From contig SCRC01000071.1 of assembly GCA_004297945.1 (NCBI GenBank), positions 1 through 46,140 of the forward strand: a DNA stretch of 46,140 nucleotides, written 5' to 3'. The translations under genes and the position numbers were made by a program. Below the pieces are notes generated by a model. The model did not search any database, had not been told where the DNA came from, and saw nothing but the letters and a program-made list of their open reading frames with translations. Each line of letters opens with the position of its first letter. Positions within the stretch are counted from its first letter, which is position 1. This DNA is from Candidimonas sp. (GTDB lineage: Bacteria > Pseudomonadota > Gammaproteobacteria > Burkholderiales > Burkholderiaceae_B). This document shows, piece after piece, positions 39,928 to 46,140 of the stretch.

Positions 39928-40899
39928 ATGAGTTCTTTACACGGTGACAGCATTGTCATCGACGGTCTGATTATCGCAAAATGGGACCGTTCAATTTTCG
40001 AAGACATGAAAAAAGGCGGGCTTGCGGCCGCCAGCTGTACGGTCTCGGTCTGGGAGGGTTTCCAGGAAACCGTCAACAACATCGCCGACATGAAAAAGCT
40101 CGTTCGCGACAATGCCGAACTGGTTACGCTGGTGCGCAGCACGGCAGACATCCGCCAGGCCAAGAAAGACGGCAAAACCGGCATTATCCTAAGCTTTCAG
40201 AACGCTCACGCCATTGAAGACCACCTGGGTAACATTGAAGCGTTTGCCGACATGGGCGTGCGCATCGTCCAGCTTTGCTACAACACGCAAAACCTGGTGG
40301 GTACCGGCTGCTATGAACGCGACGGCGGCCTGTCGGGCTATGGCCGCGAAGTCATCGAGGAAATGAACCGCTGCGGCGTCGTGGTCGACTTGTCCCATGT
40401 AGGCGCCCACACCTCCGAAGAAGCGATCCTCGCCTCCAGAAAGCCGGTCTGCTACTCGCATTGCCTGCCTTCCGGCCTAAAAGAACACCCGCGCAACAAA
40501 AGCGACGCAGAGCTCAAGTTCATGGCCGACCACGATGGTTTCATCGGCGTGACCATGTTTTCGCCATTTCTAAAGCGCGGCAACGAAGCCACGGTACACG
40601 ACTACGTCGAAGCCTTCGACTATGTCATCAACCTGGTCGGCGACGATTGCATAGGCATAGGCAGCGACTTTACGCAAGGCTACGACAAGGGTTTCTTTGA
40701 CTGGATTACCCACGACAAGGGCCGTTATCGCAGCCTTACAAAATTTGGGCCCGTCCTCAATCCCGAAGGGATCCGCACGATAGGCGAATTCCCCAACCTG
40801 ACCCAGGCCATGGAGCACGCGGGCTGGAAAGCCTCGCGCATCGAAAAAGTGCTGGGCCAGAACTGGATGCGTTTCTACGACGAAGTCTGGAGCGTTTAA
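39928..40899 (+). CDS. Renal-dipeptidase-like protein of the dimethylglycine locus (Zn1 ligands missing)
   Basis: The 323-residue protein has the membrane dipeptidase fold and matches the protein encoded beside dgcA in Pseudomonas. The second-metal histidines are kept (His157 in DLSHV, His178 in CYSHCLPSGLKEHPRN), as is Asp247 in IGSDF. But the usual DGHxD start is DGLII (Leu14, Ile16), and the bridging Glu is Gln91 (FQNAH). One zinc site is therefore absent and peptide hydrolysis is doubtful. The ATG at 39928 is chosen because AAGGAGA lies 7 bases upstream. It is the first gene of the dgc operon. Confidence 0.87.
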   Translation: MSSLHGDSIVIDGLIIAKWDRSIFEDMKKGGLAAASCTVSVWEGFQETVNNIADMKKLVRDNAELVTLVRSTADIRQAKKDGKTGIILSFQNAHAIEDHLGNIEAFADMGVRIVQLCYNTQNLVGTGCYERDGGLSGYGREVIEEMNRCGVVVDLSHVGAHTSEEAILASRKPVCYSHCLPSGLKEHPRNKSDAELKFMADHDGFIGVTMFSPFLKRGNEATVHDYVEAFDYVINLVGDDCIGIGSDFTQGYDKGFFDWITHDKGRYRSLTKFGPVLNPEGIRTIGEFPNLTQAMEHAGWKASRIEKVLGQNWMRFYDEVWSV

Positions 40900-40984
40900 C
40901 TCTTTATTTTTACCTACCGCACAGCCGGGCAGAATCCTTTTTTGGACATCTGCCGGCTGGCACGCACGCGCCCAGGAACCTATT

Positions 40985-41503
40985 ATGCAGCCTCAAATAC
41001 CTATCCATGTAGACGACGACACCGGCGTTTGGACGACCGACAACTTGCCCATGATCTATGTGCCTCGGCATTTTTTCACCAACAATCACATCGCTGTCGA
41101 AACGGCTTTGGGGCGGCAGAAATACGAAGAAATTCTTTATCCCGCCGGCCATAAGTCGGCCTATTTCTGGTGCGATAAAGAAAGCAAGCAGCACGGCCTC
41201 AAAGGCATGGATGTATTTGAACATTACCTCAAGCGCCTGTCCCAACGCGGCTGGGGGCAGTTTCAGTTCGACGCCCACGATGCGCCTCAGGCAAGCGCCT
41301 CTATCCATTTGAAAAACTCATCCTTTGTCCTGCAGCAGCCCGATAAGGCAGGCAAGCTTTGCTATATGTACGCCGGATGGTTTGCAGGCGCCATGGATTG
41401 GGTATCGGACCAAAATGGTATCAAGACCCGTGCGGCGTCGCAAGAAACGCAATGTGCAAGCGAAGGCTTTGACCACTGCATATTTACAGTATCTCCCATT
41501 TAA
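40985..41503 (+). CDS. V4R-like (DUF5943-type) protein of the dimethylglycine locus
   Basis: The 172-residue protein has a C-terminal stretch AGWFAGAMDWV followed by ETQCASEGFDHCIFTV. This pattern of paired Cys in E-x-Q-C-x4-G-x-x-H-C is that of V4R small-ligand-binding domains. In Pseudomonas a homologue lies at the same position before dgcA. Its role is not established to my knowledge; sensing or chaperoning in methylated-amine breakdown is a guess. CAGGA precedes the ATG. dgcA follows after 12 bp. Confidence 0.78.
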   Translation: MQPQIPIHVDDDTGVWTTDNLPMIYVPRHFFTNNHIAVETALGRQKYEEILYPAGHKSAYFWCDKESKQHGLKGMDVFEHYLKRLSQRGWGQFQFDAHDAPQASASIHLKNSSFVLQQPDKAGKLCYMYAGWFAGAMDWVSDQNGIKTRAASQETQCASEGFDHCIFTVSPI

Positions 41504-41515
41504 AAGAGCCGTTAT

Positions 41516-43588
41516 ATGCGTTACGAACACCTTTTTTCGCCGCTCACCCTGAACAAACTGGTGCTGCGAAATCGAGTCGTCAGCACCGCCCACGCCGAGG
41601 TCTACGCAGGCGAAGGCGGCCTGCCGGGTGAACGCTACATTAAATATTACGAAGAGAAAGCCAAGGGTGGCCTGGGGCTGGCCATTTGCGGCGGCTCCAG
41701 CCCGGTCTCGGTCGATAGCCCGCAAGGGTGGTGGAAGTCGGTCAACCTCACGACCGATGCCGTCATCGAGCCGCTCTCGCGACTAACCCAGGCCATGCAC
41801 CGGCATGGCGCAAAAATCATGATTCAGGCCACGCATATGGGTCGCCGCTCGTCCTGGCATGGAGAGCATTGGCCGCACCTGGTAAGCCCTTCGGGCGTAC
41901 GCGAGCCGGTGCACCGCGGCAACGCCAAAATCATCGAAATCGAAGAAATCCAGCGTATCGTGGGCGACTTTGCCGCGGCCGCCAAACGGGTGCAGCAAGC
42001 CGGCATGGACGGCATAGAAATTTCTTGCGCTCATCAGCACCTGGTCGATCAGTTCTGGAGCCCGCGAACCAATTTCCGCAGCGACGAATACGGCGGAAGC
42101 CTGGACAATCGCTTGCGCTTCGGGCTGGAGGTATTTAGCGCCATTCGCGCCGCAGTAGGCACCGATTTTTGCGTCGGCATGCGCATGTGCGGCGACGAAT
42201 TCCATGAAGATGGCCTGGATCACGAGCAGCTCAAGGAAATCGCCCGCCTCATGTCCGAAACGGGCTTGATCGATTACATCAGCGTCGTAGGGTCGGGCGC
42301 CGACACCCACAATACCCTGGCCAACTGCATGCCTCCCATGGCCTTGCCGCCGGAGCCTTTTGTCCACCTGGCGGCGGGCATCAAATCGGCCGTCCGCATC
42401 CCCGTCATGCACGCGCAAAGCATACGTGACGCGGGCCAGGCCGAGCGTATCCTGGCCGCAGGGCTGGTCGATCTCGTCGGCATGACGCGCGCCCAGATCG
42501 CCGACCCCCATATGGTCATCAAGATCCGTGACGGCCGCGAAGATGAGATCAAGCAATGCGTAGGCGCCAACTACTGCATTGACCGCCAATACCACGGTCT
42601 GGATGTGCTATGCATACAAAATGCCGCGACCTCGCGCGAAAGCACCATGCCGCACGTCATCGCCAAATCGAAAGGGCCAAAAAGAAAAATCGTGGTCGTC
42701 GGCGCGGGCCCCGGTGGCCTGGAGGCCGCACGGGTCTGTGCGGAGCGTGGCCACGAAGTCGTTCTGTTCGAACGCAACACCGAAGTGGGCGGTCAGATAT
42801 TATTGGCGGCCAAGGCACCTCAACGCGAGCAAATGGCGGGCATTGTGCGCTGGTTCGATCTGGAAACCAAACGCCTTGGCATCGATCGCAGAATGGGCAC
42901 CAGCGCCGACCAGCAAAGCATATTGGCCGAAAAGCCCGATATCGTCATTCTGGCCACCGGAGGGTCGAACTTTACCAGCCAGGTCAGCAACTGGAATGTC
43001 GACCAGGGCTGGGCGGTGAGCGCCTGGGATATCCTGTCGGGCCGCGTGGCTCCCGGCAAGAACGTGCTGGTCTATGACGGGATCAGCACCCACGCGGGCG
43101 CAGGCGTGGCCGATTACCTTGCGAGCCGCGGCGCCGCAGTCGAGATCGTGACGCCCGATGTGAAAGTATCGGACGATGTGGGCGGAACCACCTTCCCTAT
43201 TTTTTACCGCCGCTTATATGCCCAGAACGTCATCCAGACCCCCAACTACTGGCTGGACGAGGTGTATATGGAAGGCGATCAACGCATTGCGGTGCTACGC
43301 AATGAATACACCGAAGAAAAAGAAGAGCGCGTGGTGGACCAGGTGGTGATTGAAAACGGCATCAAGCCTAACGATGAACTGTACTGGCAGCTTAAACCCC
43401 AATCGATCAACCGCGGTCAGACCGATATCAACACCCTGTATGCGGCCCAACCGCAACCCTGTTTGAACGATTTGTCGCACAGCGCCGCCGCCGATGCATT
43501 CGCGCTGTTCAGGGTGGGTGATTGCATCTCCATGCACAACATCCACGCGGCCATCTACGACGCGTTGCGCCTGTGCAAGGATTTTTGA
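41516..43588 (+). CDS. dgcA: Dimethylglycine dehydrogenase subunit DgcA (FMN/FAD oxidoreductase)
   Basis: The 690-residue protein has an Old-Yellow-Enzyme TIM barrel (1 to about 340; QATHMGRRS, ISCAHQHLVDQF) for FMN, a short iron-sulfur linker, and Rossmann domains from about residue 388 (VVVGAGPGGLEAA), like trimethylamine dehydrogenase. It demethylates N,N-dimethylglycine to sarcosine together with DgcB. The linker reads CVGANYC and a later Cys (348, 354, 366); the second Cys of the usual CxxCxxC is Ala351. The stop codon overlaps the dgcB ATG. Confidence 0.9.
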   Translation: MRYEHLFSPLTLNKLVLRNRVVSTAHAEVYAGEGGLPGERYIKYYEEKAKGGLGLAICGGSSPVSVDSPQGWWKSVNLTTDAVIEPLSRLTQAMHRHGAKIMIQATHMGRRSSWHGEHWPHLVSPSGVREPVHRGNAKIIEIEEIQRIVGDFAAAAKRVQQAGMDGIEISCAHQHLVDQFWSPRTNFRSDEYGGSLDNRLRFGLEVFSAIRAAVGTDFCVGMRMCGDEFHEDGLDHEQLKEIARLMSETGLIDYISVVGSGADTHNTLANCMPPMALPPEPFVHLAAGIKSAVRIPVMHAQSIRDAGQAERILAAGLVDLVGMTRAQIADPHMVIKIRDGREDEIKQCVGANYCIDRQYHGLDVLCIQNAATSRESTMPHVIAKSKGPKRKIVVVGAGPGGLEAARVCAERGHEVVLFERNTEVGGQILLAAKAPQREQMAGIVRWFDLETKRLGIDRRMGTSADQQSILAEKPDIVILATGGSNFTSQVSNWNVDQGWAVSAWDILSGRVAPGKNVLVYDGISTHAGAGVADYLASRGAAVEIVTPDVKVSDDVGGTTFPIFYRRLYAQNVIQTPNYWLDEVYMEGDQRIAVLRNEYTEEKEERVVDQVVIENGIKPNDELYWQLKPQSINRGQTDINTLYAAQPQPCLNDLSHSAAADAFALFRVGDCISMHNIHAAIYDALRLCKDF

Positions 43589-45495
43589 TGATGCACTCCC
43601 TTGCCGCCGCCATCAGCGTGCTGTTCTGGATAGGGGTTCTGGGCCTGGCCGTGGGCATCGCGCGCCGGGCAGCCTTGTGGCGCACCGGGCGCGCCGCTGC
43701 GGTGAAATGGCAGGGTCTGTTTGCCATCCCGAAACGTTACTTCGTCGATCTGCATCATGTGGTGGCACGCGACCCCTATATGGCGCGCACGCATATTGCC
43801 ACGGCAGGCGGCGCCATCCTCGCCCTATTGCTGGTTGGCGTCAATTACGGCTTGGCCCTGTACTCTCAAAGCCTGGATGTCGCCATTGCACTGGCCGCAC
43901 TGATCATGTTTACCGGCGTTGTATTTGTCGCTTATCGCCGCGGAAAAAACATCCCCAGCCGCCTGTCCAAAGGCGCGTGGAATCGTTTGCCCTGGATGCT
44001 GGGCGCACTGGCGCTGGGGCTATTCCTGTTGGGCCTGCCCGCCCTCACAGCCCAAACCGCCATCACCTTTTCATATGCCGTCAGCCTTTTGACTGCGTTG
44101 CTGCTCATCGCCGGAGCCTGGGAACTTACCCTGGGTGCGGGCCGCGGCGGCCCCATGAAACACGCAATGGCAGGGCTGGCCCACCTGGCCTTCCATCCCC
44201 GCGTAGAACGTTTTGAAAAAAGCCCATCGACCAGCCCAACGGCGCTCAAAGCGTTAAATCTGGAAGACGCTCAGCTGGGGGTGGGCAAGCCCTCCGATTT
44301 TCGCTGGAACCAGCTATTGAGCTTTGACGCTTGCGTTCAATGCGGGAAATGTGAAGAAGCCTGCCCGGCCTTCGCTGCGGAACAGCCTCTGAATCCAAAG
44401 AAGCTGATTCAGGACATGGTGGTGGGCATGAGCAGTGGCACCGACGCGGCTTATGCAGGCAGCCCCTATCCCGGAATGCCTGTTGGTCAACATCATTGCA
44501 CGAGCGGCGAATCCATATTCCCCAGTTTGCTCGACCCTCAAACCCTGTGGGCCTGCACCACCTGCCGCGCCTGCGTGCAGGCCTGTCCCATGCTCATCGA
44601 GCATGTCGACGCCATTGTCGATATGCGCCGCCATCAAACCCTTACCTTGGGCGAGATCCCTGGCAAAGGCCCCGAAGTCATTGCCAATTTGCGGGAAACC
44701 GGGACGATGGGAGGTTACGACCTGGGGGCCCGCTATAACTGGGCGGTGGATCTGAACGTTAAAATCGCCAAAGAAACGGAAGCGGTCGATGTGCTGCTGA
44801 TTGCGGGTGAAGGCGCCTACGACATGCGCTACCAGCGCAGCCTGCGCGCACTGGTTAAAGTTTTGCAGGCGGCCAAGGTCGACTTTGCGGTACTGGGCGA
44901 ACTGGAAACCGATACCGGCGACGTCGCCCGCCGCCTGGGCGACGAGGCCACCTTCCAACAGCTCGCTCATAAGCTCATCGCCACACTCAACACCTTATCG
45001 TTTTCGAAGATTGTCACTGCCGACCCGCATGTCATGCACTGTCTGCGCAATGAGTACCCCGCGTTTGGCGGAAAGTTCACGGTGGTGCACCATTCGACCT
45101 TCATGGCCGAGCTGATCGACGCGGGCGCCATCAGCCCCAAACCGCTTGAAGTCGACCATACCGTCACCTACCACGACCCGTGCTATCTGGCCCGCTATAA
45201 CGGTGAAACCGAAGCGCCGCGAAGCGTGCTCAAGGCCTTGGGGATTTCGATCACTGAAATGGAACGCCACGGCGTCAATGGCCGTTGCTGCGGCGGTGGA
45301 GGCGGCGCCCCTATAACGGATATTCCAGGAAAGAAACGGATTCCCGACATCCGCATCCAGAACGCGCGCGCTGTCAACGCCGGCACGGTTGCCGTGGCGT
45401 GCCCCGGTTGCACGGCCATGCTTGAAGGCGTTGTCGGCCCCAGGCCCGACATTCGCGATATTGCCGAACTGCTCGCCTCGGCACTGGAGCACTGA
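43588..45495 (+). CDS. dgcB: DgcB: membrane-linked iron-sulfur electron carrier for dimethylglycine oxidation
   Basis: The 635-residue protein has four or five N-terminal membrane helices (to about residue 190). A ferredoxin-like domain has two 4Fe-4S motifs (CVQCGKCEEACP from Cys249, CTTCRACVQACP from Cys323). Two CCG domains of the HdrD/GlpC type follow (HDPCYLARYNG near 529, GRCCGGGGG near 565). It likely passes electrons from DgcA to quinone or ETF. The ATG at 43588 overlaps the dgcA stop codon (ATGA); its own stop overlaps etfA the same way. Confidence 0.9.
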   Translation: MMHSLAAAISVLFWIGVLGLAVGIARRAALWRTGRAAAVKWQGLFAIPKRYFVDLHHVVARDPYMARTHIATAGGAILALLLVGVNYGLALYSQSLDVAIALAALIMFTGVVFVAYRRGKNIPSRLSKGAWNRLPWMLGALALGLFLLGLPALTAQTAITFSYAVSLLTALLLIAGAWELTLGAGRGGPMKHAMAGLAHLAFHPRVERFEKSPSTSPTALKALNLEDAQLGVGKPSDFRWNQLLSFDACVQCGKCEEACPAFAAEQPLNPKKLIQDMVVGMSSGTDAAYAGSPYPGMPVGQHHCTSGESIFPSLLDPQTLWACTTCRACVQACPMLIEHVDAIVDMRRHQTLTLGEIPGKGPEVIANLRETGTMGGYDLGARYNWAVDLNVKIAKETEAVDVLLIAGEGAYDMRYQRSLRALVKVLQAAKVDFAVLGELETDTGDVARRLGDEATFQQLAHKLIATLNTLSFSKIVTADPHVMHCLRNEYPAFGGKFTVVHHSTFMAELIDAGAISPKPLEVDHTVTYHDPCYLARYNGETEAPRSVLKALGISITEMERHGVNGRCCGGGGGAPITDIPGKKRIPDIRIQNARAVNAGTVAVACPGCTAMLEGVVGPRPDIRDIAELLASALEH

Positions 45496-46140
45496 TGAAC
45501 CCACCGCGCCGAATCAACCCTCGCCGCCCATTTGTCGTCACCGGGCAAGGGCGCAAGCGTTACACGCTGGGCCAGACCGCTGCCATAGGTGGGGAAACGC
45601 TCCAGGCGGCTGCGTCAACTGCCACTCCCGGCGCAGCCAAACCCTTGCGCCTGACCGATCAAGCGCAACGCTGCATCATGGTCGTCACGCACAGCGAACG
45701 AGGTGTACTGTCGCTGCAAGCACAACAAGCGGTTGCAGCCGCTGCCCTATTGGCCGATACGCGCTGCGCCGTGCTGCTGATCGTATTTGGCCCACTGAAC
45801 GAAAACGTCGCTTCATCAGGAGCGGATCAGCTTATCGTCATGCCCGAGGCCAAGCTGTACGAGCCTGATGTAAACACGCACATCGTGGGCAGCCTGATCG
45901 AGCAGTTCACACCCACCCATATTGTCATGGCCGATAACGATCTGCCCGACGGCGATCTGGGTCGCCGTCTGGCCGCGAAATATACGCTGACCGTCGCCAC
46001 CCATGTGGTCGAACTCACCACAAAGACCGTTACGGTTTACCAGCAGCAAGGCGCCGTTTACGCGCGCCAGCCGCTGCCACGCGTCATATTGCTCGACCAT
46101 GACTGCGTCGATATGCGCCTGCCATTTTTGGGCCGGGGCG
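45495..46140 (+). CDS. etfA: Electron transfer flavoprotein alpha subunit (partial, runs off the window)
   Basis: The visible 215 residues form the N-terminal part of an ETF alpha-type protein: a conserved start NPPRRINPRRPFVVTG seen in the dgc-linked ETF, then the ETF alpha/beta nucleotide-binding-like domain (DQLIVMPEAKLYEPD, HIVMADNDLPDGDLGRRLAA). The FAD-binding C-terminus would lie beyond 46140. It begins with ATGA overlap to dgcB. It would carry electrons from dimethylglycine and sarcosine oxidation to the respiratory chain, probably with an etfB downstream. Confidence 0.82.
   Translation, partial: MNPPRRINPRRPFVVTGQGRKRYTLGQTAAIGGETLQAAASTATPGAAKPLRLTDQAQRCIMVVTHSERGVLSLQAQQAVAAAALLADTRCAVLLIVFGPLNENVASSGADQLIVMPEAKLYEPDVNTHIVGSLIEQFTPTHIVMADNDLPDGDLGRRLAAKYTLTVATHVVELTTKTVTVYQQQGAVYARQPLPRVILLDHDCVDMRLPFLGRG

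Overview
The window looks like a chromosomal piece of a betaproteobacterium, most likely of the Alcaligenaceae (Bordetella, Achromobacter or Pusillimonas relatives). The evidence is the protein sequences, the housekeeping order dnaQ-rnhA-methyltransferase-gloB-mltD-fabI, a cyoABCD quinol oxidase operon with a SURF1 gene, and a Pseudomonas-type dimethylglycine (dgc) cluster. I could run no database search, so family assignments rest on motifs, length and recalled homologues.

Layout. 1-8.5 kb: ordinary chromosome with a D,D-carboxypeptidase, a ClC-CBS channel, serA-marR, a divergent AraC regulator and Fsr-type exporter, and a glutathione transferase. 8.6-13 kb: a phosphodiesterase-like gene, then accessory DNA with a nonsense-mutated rhuM remnant, an intact higBA-type toxin-antitoxin pair, and a hipBA pair whose HipA lacks the glycine-rich ATP loop. 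13-19.5 kb: cyoABCD-SURF1 and a divergent MFS transporter. This block is bounded by a perfect 20-bp direct repeat (the last 20 bp of hipA, and a copy beside an IS3-family transposase fragment). The 5' end of cyoA carries an imperfect tandem duplication of about 100 bp.

19.5-30.9 kb: an uncharacterised catabolic island. On the minus strand lie lysR, a CobW-type GTPase, an amidohydrolase, an SDR, a Gfo/Idh/MocA oxidoreductase and a GarL-like aldolase. On the plus strand lie a NitT/TauT-type ABC importer with two different permeases and an FAD-linked 2-hydroxyacid dehydrogenase. Two matching 15-bp dyads on either side of lysR are candidate operators that would make the island one regulon. The substrate cannot be read from sequence.

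30.9-32.1 kb: a decayed AbiE-like module next to tRNA-Val(CAC). 32.2-39.4 kb: housekeeping genes dnaQ, rnhA, a methyltransferase, gloB, mltD, fabI, a GST and trhO. 39.9 kb to the end: the dimethylglycine catabolism operon, made of a dipeptidase-like gene, a V4R-like gene, dgcA, dgcB and an etfA that runs off the window.

Two repeat families run through the intergenic spaces. The first is a 27-bp REP-type element with a 5' GTAG head and a hairpin whose arms co-vary between copies. The second is an exactly 223-bp palindromic element present twice, in which several stems show compensatory base changes; a diverged relative begins the window. In both full copies the 223-bp element lies exactly 43 bp after a REP copy. 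These, together with a dipeptidase-like protein that has lost one zinc site, are the observations I consider most worth following.
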